A stretch of DNA of 64,000 nucleotides from Paenibacillus sp. FSL R5-0517. Lineage in GTDB: Bacteria; Bacillota; Bacilli; Paenibacillales; Paenibacillaceae. Under the pieces are notes generated by a model, which worked only from the letters and a program-made list of their open reading frames with translations, had not been told where the DNA came from and made no database searches. The DNA is taken from assembly GCF_037974355.1 (NCBI RefSeq), contig NZ_CP150235.1, positions 4,154,001-4,218,000 of the forward strand, written 5' to 3'. This document shows, one piece after another, positions 1 through 9,121 of this stretch. Within the stretch, counting starts at the first letter, position 1, and every line of letters begins with the position of its first letter. The position numbers were made by a program, and so were the translations under genes.

Positions 1-351
1 CCATTTTAGATAGGCCTTAGAAGCAGATATGAAATATCGATCAACATACAAGTAAACATAATGACCCAATTTTATTGAGTCCACTATGAAATCTACTATT
101 GAATCCCACTTACTTTCGATAACGAAACGAGGAACTATATGATGATTTAACCAAGGACAATTATCCAATAATAAATGATGGTTATCAAAAAAAAACGTAT
201 CCCAATCATACACATATCGAATTTGAATAAAATTATTATAAAACCAGGGGAAGCACTTTTTATTGTTAGATATAATAGATGAAATACTACCATAAACATT
301 AAATGTGTTGATAATAGTATCTTGAATGGGTAATTCAATTTTCACCATCAT
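1..351 (-). CDS. BtrH-like acyltransferase/protease-fold protein, 3' part missing (window edge)
   Basis: An open frame of 117 codons runs off the left edge without a stop. It begins at ATG 351, behind a GGGAGAG ribosome site. The translation matches the N-terminal part of the protein at 709-1770: a Cys-x-Pro-Trp block (C33), a second Pro-Trp about 35 residues later, and a segment ending in GHYVYLYVDRYF that aligns with GYYVWTHVDEYY. Both are most like the N-terminal domain of BtrH, the papain-like acyltransferase of butirosin biosynthesis, where Cys and His are catalytic. The His region lies beyond the window. The gene is much more AT-rich than its homologue and transcribed away from it, so the two are diverged paralogues. 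The substrate cannot be told from sequence. The family call is by motif pattern only. Confidence 0.6.
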   Translation of the reverse strand, partial: MMVKIELPIQDTIINTFNVYGSISSIISNNKKCFPWFYNNFIQIRYVYDWDTFFFDNHHLLLDNCPWLNHHIVPRFVIESKWDSIVDFIVDSIKLGHYVYLYVDRYFISASKAYLKW

Positions 352-708
352 AACGTCTCTCCCTAGACATTGTTGTTAAACCTTAAGCATTCTTTTAAGC
401 CAGATTATAAAGCAAAAGTTCACATGTTAATATATAAGAACGGGTAAACACTCCCGATCATTTGCATTGAATTTAGTGTGCCTTTCCACGCGACCCTCTC
501 CGGCAAAAATAGCCAGAATACTAATTTTCATTTCCAAAAAAGTAGAAATCTAATGAAATATCGCTATTTTTACAATTTTGAATACCTATGACTATTTAAA
601 TATTTGAATTTTTAACAAATATATACTAAAATACAAATAAACAAGCAATAATCTCCCATAATTAAGGTACATGAGTAAAAAATTTATCTAGTGAAGGGAG
701 CACCATTG
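352..708. other. AT-rich divergent intergenic region between two BtrH-like genes
   Basis: These 357 bases separate the divergent genes starting at 351 and 709. They hold no credible ORF. The segment from about 520 to 690 is very AT-rich and contains several TATA-like hexamers that could serve the rightward gene, but no promoter can be assigned with confidence. No terminator-type hairpin is obvious. Confidence 0.6.
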
Positions 709-1770
709 ATGAAAACATTGCCTCTTTGTGATCCTCTCATTTCAAACTATCCTCAACATGCCTTTTATCTTTCCATTATTTCTGACCTTCAGGAGTGCCA
801 ACCTTGGATTTACTCGAACTATATGAATCTATTTCTATCCGATTGGAAAAATGACGAGATTTTCCTGGACTTCTACGTACAGACACCGGAACATCACTTT
901 AATCCCTGGTTCAAAGACTCACAGCGACTGCACCGCGATCTAATCCTGGGGTCTATTCCCGATTTCATCTCGTTTATTAAGGATCAGATCGATTCCGGGT
1001 ATTACGTATGGACTCACGTGGATGAATATTATATTCCTGATACGCCTTCGTTTCGCAATTATCGTTTTGCACATGCGGTTATGATCTATGGATATGATGA
1101 CACCGCGCGGGAGTTCCAGCTTGCTGGATTCTTCAAGTATCGGATTTATTCTCGAACAACCGTCTCTTATGATGATCTGAAGACGGCGTTCGAGCACTGT
1201 GATATCTATGATGATTATCTTAACTTCACCCATCTGTTAAAGATTAACCCGGAGTACCACAATGGCAAAATTTATGAGTTTTCTCTCTCCTACTTTGCCG
1301 AGTGTATGGAAAACTACTATACCTCTCGTAATGAAACGGAAAACTTCAAGAGCTTTTATACGCCAGCGCTTTATTCGGATCGAACCTTCGGTCTGGATAT
1401 CTATCATAAACTAATCATGTTTTTTGAAATGATGCTTTCCAAGCAGCGAACCATTGATACACGTTTGTTGTATACGTTGAAAGAACACAAAAAATTTATG
1501 AATCTCAAAATTAAATATATAGAACAGGAAGGCCACTATGTTTTTCCCGTAAAGTTTAAAGATAACTATATTCGAGTTGAACAAGAAGCAACGATTATCC
1601 TGAATCAGTTTTTAAAATACGGCATGACCCAACGTGAGGATCATATCATCAGCTTGATGGGCAGATTAGGTGCTCTCTACCAACTGGAGAAAGAATCACT
1701 TGAGCTGTTATTAAATGATTTCAACAGTCGGGGTATTCGCAGTGGCAAACCGATATTAAGCCAAAGCTGA
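709..1770 (+). CDS. BtrH-like (butirosin protein H, N-terminal domain) family protein
   Basis: A 353-residue protein. ATG 709 is preferred because GGGAG lies eight bases upstream; an in-frame GTG at 691 overlaps that site. Residues 1-150 resemble the BtrH N-terminal/C39-like papain fold, with C30 in a CQPW block and H122 in an AHAVMIYGYD block, the usual Cys/His pair with a following Asp. The C-terminal 200 residues are helical and unassigned. BtrH moves an acyl group from a carrier protein to the aminoglycoside, so a carrier-dependent acyl or aminoacyl transfer, or release from one of the three carrier proteins encoded nearby, is the natural inference. The gene converges on the ABC exporter gene, overlapping it by 15 bases at the 3' ends, so it is transcribed separately from the large operon. 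Confidence 0.65.
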   Translation: MKTLPLCDPLISNYPQHAFYLSIISDLQECQPWIYSNYMNLFLSDWKNDEIFLDFYVQTPEHHFNPWFKDSQRLHRDLILGSIPDFISFIKDQIDSGYYVWTHVDEYYIPDTPSFRNYRFAHAVMIYGYDDTAREFQLAGFFKYRIYSRTTVSYDDLKTAFEHCDIYDDYLNFTHLLKINPEYHNGKIYEFSLSYFAECMENYYTSRNETENFKSFYTPALYSDRTFGLDIYHKLIMFFEMMLSKQRTIDTRLLYTLKEHKKFMNLKIKYIEQEGHYVFPVKFKDNYIRVEQEATIILNQFLKYGMTQREDHIISLMGRLGALYQLEKESLELLLNDFNSRGIRSGKPILSQS

Positions 1771-3546
1771 CGGCCCACTTTGGTTCAAACTCTGGAGAAG
1801 GTCCGTTTGTTGTCCTTCTCCATTCAAGTCCTGTAGACTGACCATATCCCGGTACAATCCCTCTCGATTCAACAGTTGATCATGCGTCCCTGATTCAACC
1901 ATCTCCCCTTTATGCATGACAAAAATCAGATCCGCATTTTGAATCGTTGATAGACGATGAGCAATAACGATGGTTGTTTTCCCTTTACGGTAACAGTCAA
2001 TAGCTTGCTGCAGGCGTCTTTCTGTTGTCAAGTCCAGCGCCGAGGTTGCTTCATCCAATATCAGAATGTCTCTGTTTTGAATTAAGGCTCTGGCGATGGC
2101 AAGACGCTGACGCTGGCCTCCAGACAAGGTGATCCCCCGATCACCAATAAAAGTATCGTATCCCTCCGGCAGACTCACGATATAATCATTGATTTGTGCT
2201 GCCTCGCAAGCGGATCTCATCAAATTGGCAGACTGCTCATCTTCTGTTCCCATTAAAAGATTGTTTTGAATGGTATCCGGAAAAAGATAAGGTTCCTGAA
2301 ATACAATGCCTATACGCTCTGTCCAGTCTGAACGGTACAATTGGTTGAGCGGCTTACCATTCACCAGTATACAACCGGCATCCGGATCGAAATAACGGAT
2401 GAGGAGTTGGGCAATGGTTGACTTTCCGGAACCGCTGGTACCAACAATGGCAATTTTAAGTCCCATAGGAATGTCGAAGGTCAGATTATTCAATATAACA
2501 TTTCGCCCTGGCTCGTAGCTAAAGTCAACATGGTTAAAAGATATGCTTTGCAACGGCAAAGGTACAGGAGAGTTGCCTTCCTCCATTTGCTCCCCTTCCA
2601 TCACGTTGAGCAGTCTTTCCACGCTGGCACCGCCTGCGGACCAGTCCATGAATGAATTGAACAAATCCTGTAAGTATTGGATAAACTGGAATCCAAGCTG
2701 GAAAAGCACAACGAACATGCCAATGGATAGTTCGCCTTGTAGGACGAGCAAACCTCCATATCCAAGAATGAGCACTCTTACTCCCCAATTCAGGGGTTCG
2801 CTAGTGATCATTTTGAGATTCACTTGTTTGCCTTCCTGCATTACTTTCTCATAATACGTATTGTACAGCTTGTCATATCTCTCTTTCTCCCAGTCCAGCC
2901 TGTGATAAGCCAGCACTTCTCGGGTGGACGAGATCCCTTGCTCAATATGAACGAGCACATCGGATTTCGCCTTCTGAACATGGCCGGCTGCCTTCTTCAG
3001 TTTAACTGCGAAGAATCTGCCAAGAATCACGTATGCCGTACCCAGTACAAAACAGGCAATCAGCATGACTGGACTGACCATGCCAATCATGACAGCTACA
3101 AACAGAACAACAAATAGCTGCTGAATACCGCGAGGAATCTGATTTCCGATCATATCGGCAACCTTGTCCAGATCCTGGGTAATGTAATGCACATATGTGG
3201 CTATGCGTTCTTTTTGCAATTGACGTATTGGAATTCTGTATACATAGGACATAAAATCATCGGCCATATGGGATTGAATAACGGATTGATTTCGATGCAT
3301 CATGTGCGGAGCATAGGTAAACAGCACGGCATAAAGAAGGAAAGCCAGCACAAAAAGACAGACGATCTCTGGCACAAGCTCATATTGGCCTTGTAATAAA
3401 ATATTGTCAATGAGACGCTGCTGGAGGCCGATGATACTCAGGAAAGACAATGACTCCAGGGACATCAGAATGATGGAGATGAGCAGCAATGAGGGACGCG
3501 ACATGATATATTTTTTCAGAAAGTGAATATGCTGTTTCAGCGACAT
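1756..3546 (-). CDS. ABC exporter half-transporter (membrane domain plus ATPase), subunit 2
   Basis: About 596 residues: an N-terminal six-helix exporter membrane domain (roughly 15-310) and a C-terminal ATPase with Walker A GTSGSGKST, signature LSGGQRQRL, Walker B ILILDEATSALD and H-loop IAHRLSTI, all intact. ATG 3546 has GGAGG seven bases upstream; the in-frame GTG at 3552 is too close to it. It is the last gene of the large minus-strand operon and nearly overlaps the partner half-transporter upstream, so a heterodimeric exporter is likely. Its place at the end of a biosynthetic operon suggests product export or self-protection. The substrate is unknown. Confidence 0.9.
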   Translation of the reverse strand: MSLKQHIHFLKKYIMSRPSLLLISIILMSLESLSFLSIIGLQQRLIDNILLQGQYELVPEIVCLFVLAFLLYAVLFTYAPHMMHRNQSVIQSHMADDFMSYVYRIPIRQLQKERIATYVHYITQDLDKVADMIGNQIPRGIQQLFVVLFVAVMIGMVSPVMLIACFVLGTAYVILGRFFAVKLKKAAGHVQKAKSDVLVHIEQGISSTREVLAYHRLDWEKERYDKLYNTYYEKVMQEGKQVNLKMITSEPLNWGVRVLILGYGGLLVLQGELSIGMFVVLFQLGFQFIQYLQDLFNSFMDWSAGGASVERLLNVMEGEQMEEGNSPVPLPLQSISFNHVDFSYEPGRNVILNNLTFDIPMGLKIAIVGTSGSGKSTIAQLLIRYFDPDAGCILVNGKPLNQLYRSDWTERIGIVFQEPYLFPDTIQNNLLMGTEDEQSANLMRSACEAAQINDYIVSLPEGYDTFIGDRGITLSGGQRQRLAIARALIQNRDILILDEATSALDLTTERRLQQAIDCYRKGKTTIVIAHRLSTIQNADLIFVMHKGEMVESGTHDQLLNREGLYRDMVSLQDLNGEGQQTDLLQSLNQSGPSALA

Positions 3547-3548
3547 GC

Positions 3549-5330
3549 TCACCCCTCCTCTCCCGAATTCAGCTGATAATACGCTCCCTGTCTTCTCATC
3601 AATTCCTCGTGGCTTCCCATTTCCCGAATTTGTCCATGTTCGAGTACAACAATTACATCATAATCCTTAATGGTAGATAACCGATGAGCAACGGCAATGG
3701 TCGTCCGGCCTAGCAGGAGACGTTCCAGGGCTTGCTGTACTTCTTGTTCAATCGCTGTATCAAGCGCGGACGTTGCCTCATCAAGCAATAGAATAGAAGG
3801 TTTCTTGATAAACATACGTGCAATGGATATACGCTGCTTTTGACCTCCGGACAAGTTAACGCCTCTTTCCCCAAGCAGCGTGTCATATCCATCCGGCTGA
3901 GCAGAGATGAAATCATGAGCATATGCGGCCTTGGCCGCCTGGATCATGTCTTCCTCTGTCGCATCCGGATGACCAAAAAGAATATTATTGCGAATGGTAT
4001 CGCCAAAAAGATACGTTTCCTGAGACACATATCCTATACTTTCTCGTAATTGTGCAAATGAAAGTTTTCGTATAGGTACTCCGTCCAACAGAATTTCGCC
4101 CTGCTGTGGATCATAAAAACGAACCAGAAGCTGAAGCAGGGTAGATTTTCCGTGTCCACTCGGACCTACGATGGCCACTCGTTGACTGGTCTTAATCACC
4201 AGATTAAAATCCGCGAGCACTTCCGGACCCTTGTTGTATTGATATGTGACGTGTTCGAACCGAATCTCTCCTCTGATTTCCTTCAAGCAGATAGGTGCGG
4301 CCTCTTCGACAACCTGAGGTTCTGTTTGCATGAAGCGATGGATTTTGGAAGCTTGATGCATCAGAACTTTCTGCTCCGTAATAACCGTAATGACCAGAGT
4401 TACCGTTTGCATGACCTGAAAATAGTAAAGCAAATATGCAGACATCTCTCCTACGCTCAACGCCTGTTCCTTGACCAAGTGAATGCCGTACAGGATGACT
4501 GCCACCCCACCGACGTAATAGGATAATCGGCGTATCGTTCCCCTCCAAAAAGCCATCCATAACATGCGAACCCTTCCATCCAAAAAAGGCTGCATGTGTC
4601 CCTTGAACCGTTTCCAATCCCAGTCCTCGGCTCCGTGAGCACGCATTTCGGTCAGAGCTGACACACTCTCGTATACTTTTTGATTATAGGCTATGCGCTG
4701 TTCCGTATTCTGCTTGGCCAAGATGGTAGCCTTTCTTTCGATGGATGGTCCAACCAGATAATAGAGAAGCAGGCACGGCACCATGATCAGTGTTAAAGGA
4801 ATGCTAATAGCACACATCACTGTGACAGATACAATAGAGACTACAATGTTTTGAATCGTATGCGGAAGAAGAAACCGATAGAAGTCCTGCAGAATACTCA
4901 CTTCCGTGTTCATAAACGACAAGCTTTCACCAACAGGGCGTTGTTGAAAATAAGAATACCCCAGCTTCCTCATATGACTAAAAATATCGTATTGCAGATC
5001 TCGTGCCGCCTTCTCCTGAATGGACCTCTGCAACAGATTTTGCCATGCCATCAGACCAAACATCAGAAACATGCCGGCAACCAACAGTATAATGAGCCAT
5101 CGGAATCGGATCACGTCTGCGGATGGAACGATGATATCGATGAAGTACTGAACACCCTTGGGAATGGAAACCTGAATGAACGTGACTCCAATACCGCAAC
5201 ATACCAGCAGCCAAAACATGCCATAATATTTTTGCACATAAGAAAGGACCCATCGATAAGTTTTAAATAGTGAGTCTTGGGGAGGTACCGATTGTTTAGA
5301 TTGTATTGCTGCTGAGACATTATCCTTCAT
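3549..5330 (-). CDS. ABC exporter half-transporter (membrane domain plus ATPase), subunit 1
   Basis: 593 residues with an N-terminal cytosolic tail, an exporter-type membrane domain (about 35-330) and an ATPase with Walker A GPSGHGKST, signature LSGGQKQRI, Walker B ILLLDEATSALD and H-loop VAHRL. Neither half has lost a catalytic residue, so both ATP sites of a presumed heterodimer could be active. No N-terminal C39 peptidase domain is fused, so leader-peptide cleavage by this exporter is not indicated. ATG 5330 follows a GAGGG site. It lies directly downstream of the flavoprotein gene and overlaps the next half-transporter's ribosome-site region. Confidence 0.9.
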   Translation of the reverse strand: MKDNVSAAIQSKQSVPPQDSLFKTYRWVLSYVQKYYGMFWLLVCCGIGVTFIQVSIPKGVQYFIDIIVPSADVIRFRWLIILLVAGMFLMFGLMAWQNLLQRSIQEKAARDLQYDIFSHMRKLGYSYFQQRPVGESLSFMNTEVSILQDFYRFLLPHTIQNIVVSIVSVTVMCAISIPLTLIMVPCLLLYYLVGPSIERKATILAKQNTEQRIAYNQKVYESVSALTEMRAHGAEDWDWKRFKGHMQPFLDGRVRMLWMAFWRGTIRRLSYYVGGVAVILYGIHLVKEQALSVGEMSAYLLYYFQVMQTVTLVITVITEQKVLMHQASKIHRFMQTEPQVVEEAAPICLKEIRGEIRFEHVTYQYNKGPEVLADFNLVIKTSQRVAIVGPSGHGKSTLLQLLVRFYDPQQGEILLDGVPIRKLSFAQLRESIGYVSQETYLFGDTIRNNILFGHPDATEEDMIQAAKAAYAHDFISAQPDGYDTLLGERGVNLSGGQKQRISIARMFIKKPSILLLDEATSALDTAIEQEVQQALERLLLGRTTIAVAHRLSTIKDYDVIVVLEHGQIREMGSHEELMRRQGAYYQLNSGEEG

Positions 5331-5356
5331 ATGTCACCCTCAAACTTTGCGCCCTT

Positions 5357-6550
5357 TCAAGGCAGCAACCTGTGATCTATTAAATTCAGCTTTCCGTTCG
5401 CCAGTAACAGCCGATCATTGTGATACATCAGACTTGCAGAACGCAAATCCCGAAAAGCCCTTTCCAAGGGAAGCTGGTCATTAGCGGTATATCCGTAGGA
5501 TAGTCCTGCAATGTCTATCATTTGATCCGTTGCCTGAAAAAGAGTCTCTGATGCCAAAATTTTAAGATTATTGATGTGAATATTGAACCGCGGTGCTTCA
5601 AGCAGCTTCAAATTCCCCTGATTGGAATGATCTTCATACTGTTGGATCATCTCGTTCAGGTATATGTTAACTGTGTCCAACTGCAGTCGAATCCTTGCAA
5701 GCCTTGCATAGAACAACTCGGACTGCAAATTGAAGCGGGAACGATTTTGCGGATTACGGATGAGTTGTATTAACCCTTCGTATACTCCTTTAGCGGCTCC
5801 AAGCCAACAGGCAGACCATAAAATATGTCCCATGGGAATCATCGTCTGTACAGCTAACGGTTTGAAGTCTATCGCTGCACCGATCAGCTGTTCTTCTTCA
5901 ATTGAGCCACGAATGTGTATGCCCACACTACCGGTCCCTCTCATCCCCATGGCATGCCAATCGGAGACACTCTCCAGTTCCAGTTGATGTCGTTCGGCAA
6001 AAACCAGTTGAACGTCACTGTCGGGACTTTCATCAGAAGGTTTCATTGTGATGAGAAACCAATCAGCGTACTCACCGCCGGTTACGACTGGAGCATCTCG
6101 GTCAATATAGAGCGAGCTTCCATTGGTAACCATCGGACTTTGGGACGAGAGCAAGTGCCCCCCTTTTTCTTTTTCAGTTGTGACTGAGGCGATTAAGGGC
6201 TGTTCCTCCTGCAGTCTGGACAGAAGATGATCTGAAAAATCATTCTGTTCTTGACGGATTAATACCTCCACCTGCTGTATGTGCATGGCCCATATCATTC
6301 CCGTGGATAAGCACCCGCTTGCCAAAAGTTCTGCCATAGAGGACAAGGAACGGAGTGAAGGCCGTTCACCGCCTGACCGGCTAGGGATTGATGCTGACAT
6401 CAGGCTTGCAGACTTCAAGTCAGCTATATTTTCTTTGGGGAAGGACCCATCCCGGTCGAGGTCACCGGCCCTTTCAGCAAATCGCTTTGCCGCCATTCTT
6501 ACCTCGGACAATGTGTCCGTGACTTCGGATACTTCATACGAATATCGCAT
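5357..6550 (-). CDS. Acyl-CoA dehydrogenase-like flavoprotein
   Basis: 397 residues from ATG 6550, which has AAAGGG eight bases upstream; a TTG seven codons earlier is less likely. The layout (N-terminal helices, a central GMRGTGSVG beta-domain block, a C-terminal four-helix bundle) is that of the acyl-CoA dehydrogenase / flavin monooxygenase superfamily. Such enzymes use FAD to desaturate acyl thioesters; relatives in secondary metabolism act on carrier-bound amino or fatty acyl groups, or hydroxylate substrates. With carrier proteins and an SDR in the same operon, oxidation of a carrier-bound acyl chain is a reasonable inference. The catalytic base could not be fixed by eye, so dehydrogenase versus monooxygenase stays open. 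Confidence 0.75.
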   Translation of the reverse strand: MRYSYEVSEVTDTLSEVRMAAKRFAERAGDLDRDGSFPKENIADLKSASLMSASIPSRSGGERPSLRSLSSMAELLASGCLSTGMIWAMHIQQVEVLIRQEQNDFSDHLLSRLQEEQPLIASVTTEKEKGGHLLSSQSPMVTNGSSLYIDRDAPVVTGGEYADWFLITMKPSDESPDSDVQLVFAERHQLELESVSDWHAMGMRGTGSVGIHIRGSIEEEQLIGAAIDFKPLAVQTMIPMGHILWSACWLGAAKGVYEGLIQLIRNPQNRSRFNLQSELFYARLARIRLQLDTVNIYLNEMIQQYEDHSNQGNLKLLEAPRFNIHINNLKILASETLFQATDQMIDIAGLSYGYTANDQLPLERAFRDLRSASLMYHNDRLLLANGKLNLIDHRLLP

Positions 6551-6592
6551 ATCAAAATCCCTTTCACTCAAATGGATTTGGTCAGAAATGCT

Positions 6593-7747
6593 TCATCTTT
6601 TCCCTGGAACGATTGGATTGCTCTTCTGAAGTTTGAACGGTCGATTCGTATCAAATAAACGTTCCTCAAAGGAATTCTGCCAACGGATAGCAATATCTTC
6701 ACTGTTGTACCGATACACCTGATCGAGGAATTCCCGATCTTCAATATTCAGCTTGTCCAGGAATCCTTCCGGTCCGGCCTCGCCATAAAGGATCTGCGTA
6801 TAATGCAGGGCATAGAATACTTCCTTTTGGAAATTCAAATCCTGAGCCCGCTGCAGTACCTTATCCCAATCCACATTCACTTGAGGGCTGTCCAGGAATC
6901 GGTGAATGTCCATGAATTTATAGAGCAGGATATCCTTGTAGGCCATAACATCCAACTCACTTGTTGCTTCGCGGGTAAGATGGATAAGCATGAATAACAG
7001 CAGATCTTCCCACTCCAAAGTGCGAACAGGATGTCCTGCAACATCAATAATCTGGCTTCTCTCCAGCATTTGCTGCACTGCCGTATCTGTTCGGCGGCTG
7101 GTCATGAGATCAAGCGAAAATTGCAAATCCAGCGCATGATATTCGAGAAACGGACTATTTTCGATATATTTGATCAAAGGGATGACTTCATGGGACACCA
7201 TCGATCGGATCATAATTTCCCTGCGAGGTAGCGGGGTAACCGAATTCGTTTTATAGTTAATCATCCCCTGCACGTATCCCATTTCCTTCATAATCGCTAT
7301 CGCTTCATCAATTTGGCTTGAATGTATAAGCATATCATTATCTTTGAAATCCCGGCTTCCTAGATCCCCATAGGCGACTTGGGAAAGTACGATCCCTTTC
7401 AGCAAACTGTATTGAATACTTCGCTTGTCCAGCTCATGGCAAATATCAAGGGTGAATCTGCACTGTTGTTCGCCCCGCATTTTTTGCATATGATACATTT
7501 GCTTGACCGAACTAACGAATTTGCCGTAGACTGCCTTCTCCGTGCCTTTCACCAAAAAGTAACGCTCGATATTCTGCCATGCGGTTCCCATCACACCATG
7601 GGTATGCAGCATGCCGAATACTCGGCTCCAGTCCATGTGAGCAGCCATTAATTGACGAAAATCTTCAACCTCCGCATTCCGAAGAGCAGGTTTTGAACAC
7701 AATAAAACCAATCTTTCTTCATCGGTTAGGGTAGAATCTGATGACAT
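6593..7747 (-). CDS. Nucleotidyltransferase-fold protein (NTP_transf_5 type)
   Basis: 384 residues. ATG 7747 is chosen because AAAGGAG sits nine bases upstream; the longer open frame to 7822 runs into the methyltransferase intergenic space. A YSLLKGIVLS block followed by the SRDFKDNDMLI block has the Lys-Gly and Asp-x-Asp pattern of the uncharacterised NTP_transf_5 family, whose members recur in Gram-positive peptide clusters, notably lasso-peptide ones. It presumably transfers a nucleotidyl group, but family function is poorly established. It sits between the methyltransferase and the flavoprotein, with the Nudix hydrolase and HPr-kinase-like genes just upstream, so these four may form a phosphate/nucleotide tailoring set. 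Confidence 0.75.
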   Translation of the reverse strand: MSSDSTLTDEERLVLLCSKPALRNAEVEDFRQLMAAHMDWSRVFGMLHTHGVMGTAWQNIERYFLVKGTEKAVYGKFVSSVKQMYHMQKMRGEQQCRFTLDICHELDKRSIQYSLLKGIVLSQVAYGDLGSRDFKDNDMLIHSSQIDEAIAIMKEMGYVQGMINYKTNSVTPLPRREIMIRSMVSHEVIPLIKYIENSPFLEYHALDLQFSLDLMTSRRTDTAVQQMLERSQIIDVAGHPVRTLEWEDLLLFMLIHLTREATSELDVMAYKDILLYKFMDIHRFLDSPQVNVDWDKVLQRAQDLNFQKEVFYALHYTQILYGEAGPEGFLDKLNIEDREFLDQVYRYNSEDIAIRWQNSFEERLFDTNRPFKLQKSNPIVPGKR

Positions 7748-7778
7748 GGCAAACAGCTCCTTTCGCCTTGGAAGAGAA

Positions 7779-8612
7779 TTACTTCTGCCCGACAATAAAA
7801 ATATTGTTTCCACGCGATACAAGTTCTTCTACGTCAAGATACTGGGATTCAATCTCCAAAATGCTCTCGAACACAGCCGGATCAGACAAAATCTCGCTTA
7901 GGGTTTGGGTGTTACCCTCAATCTGTGTCTCTAGAAATCCAGGATAAATGAAGGCAGGGAAGCCTTTAAGATTTAATACCTTCAGCCCGCATTCAAGGTA
8001 ATATTCTTGAAGCTGCTTGGGAGTAAACATATAAATATCGGGCATTTCTAGCGTGAAGCGCCCTTTGCCGCCCGTTAACTTCCGTGCCTCTTCAATTCTG
8101 CCTAGGGAAATATTAAAATACAGGGCATGGTACAGATTAGGTGTAAACGATACCAAGTATCCCTTGGGTTTAAGCAACTTTACGACTTCATGCAGCATTT
8201 TAAGCGGCTCTTCCACAAATCCCAATACGTTATGAAAGTTAAAGCAGACATCCACGGATGCCGGCTGTACGCCTTCAATAGCATGAAGGTCACCTTGCCG
8301 GATCGTCCATCTGTCCTGAAGATCATTCGCTTCGCGTTTGGCCTTCGCTTGTCTCAGCATGTCTTCCGACAGATCATACGTATATCCGGTGCTCTCCGGG
8401 TATTCTAGAAGGACTTTAAGCGACCAGCGACCAGTCCCTCCACCCGCGTCAAAAAACGTGAACCCGGCGGGTAATCGATCCAAGACCTCTTTTTTGAAAA
8501 CGTTCCATAACAGCTGGTCGGAGAGCTGCCAATATGCCTGTTCCTCTACCAAGTCGTACTTGTCCGCTTTATTTTTGAAATACGCAATGGTGTCGTGTGT
8601 TGTTTTGCTCAT
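7779..8612 (-). CDS. SAM-dependent methyltransferase, class I
   Basis: 277 residues with the SAM-binding motif I FDAGGGTGRWS near residues 50-60, an acidic YDLSEDML second strand, and a motif IV-like DVCFNFHNVLGF. This is the Methyltransf_11/25-type Rossmann fold. It is the right size for a small-molecule O-, N- or C-methyltransferase. ATG 8612 has GGGGG upstream and overlaps the stop of the Nudix gene by four bases, which implies translational coupling. The acceptor is not predictable; a carrier-bound intermediate or the final product are both possible. Confidence 0.85.
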   Translation of the reverse strand: MSKTTHDTIAYFKNKADKYDLVEEQAYWQLSDQLLWNVFKKEVLDRLPAGFTFFDAGGGTGRWSLKVLLEYPESTGYTYDLSEDMLRQAKAKREANDLQDRWTIRQGDLHAIEGVQPASVDVCFNFHNVLGFVEEPLKMLHEVVKLLKPKGYLVSFTPNLYHALYFNISLGRIEEARKLTGGKGRFTLEMPDIYMFTPKQLQEYYLECGLKVLNLKGFPAFIYPGFLETQIEGNTQTLSEILSDPAVFESILEIESQYLDVEELVSRGNNIFIVGQK

Positions 8613-9121
8613 CTTAAATCCCCCTTCTCCAATGGTTGAAATGATTTATTCTCTTCCGATTGCAGATACAACTGGATACCCACAGAATCAATCCAGCTGA
8701 AGGCTTCCAAATCCTGCTCTGCCATTTGCCTTAATTCTTTGACAGGTATCCAACGTCCGTCACGAGCCTGATCGCCAGACTGCAAGGCTATGCCTTCAGC
8801 TTCGCAGCGAAAATACACACCCATTGAATCGATAGGTCCCTCCAGTGTCTGGTAGACAGCAAAAGGTTGAATTCCCTCCAGTAAACCTGTGCCTGTCCTT
8901 ACCTGCAAATACGTATCCTTACCTGCAATGCGAGTCAGTTCAAGGCCTGTTTCTTCCCTGACCTCCCGTTTCAGTCCATCGATCATGGACTCATACTCTT
9001 CGAGTTGCCCTCCAGGCAATTCCCATGCTTTGGGTTGATTGGGCTTGTCCCGAATCTGTAAATAAAGTTGAAGCTCACCGTTCACCACTCTTTCGATCAT
9101 AGCGCGTACGTTAACGTACAT
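8609..9121 (-). CDS. Nudix hydrolase
   Basis: 170 residues with a full Nudix box: Gly, five residues, Glu, then REVREETGLEL (about residues 37-60). It would cleave a nucleoside diphosphate linked to another group, with Mg2+ bound by the box glutamates. ATG 9121 follows GGGGAGGGG and overlaps the 3' end of the HPr-kinase-like gene. Within the operon it could recycle or limit a nucleotidylated intermediate made by the nucleotidyltransferase-fold protein or by adenylating enzymes, but a general housekeeping role cannot be excluded. Confidence 0.85.
   Translation of the reverse strand: MYVNVRAMIERVVNGELQLYLQIRDKPNQPKAWELPGGQLEEYESMIDGLKREVREETGLELTRIAGKDTYLQVRTGTGLLEGIQPFAVYQTLEGPIDSMGVYFRCEAEGIALQSGDQARDGRWIPVKELRQMAEQDLEAFSWIDSVGIQLYLQSEENKSFQPLEKGDLR

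Noticed and set aside
147..338. 63-codon minus-strand frame
   Set aside because: It is a shadow of the truncated BtrH-like gene (1-351), which has the ribosome site and the homology.
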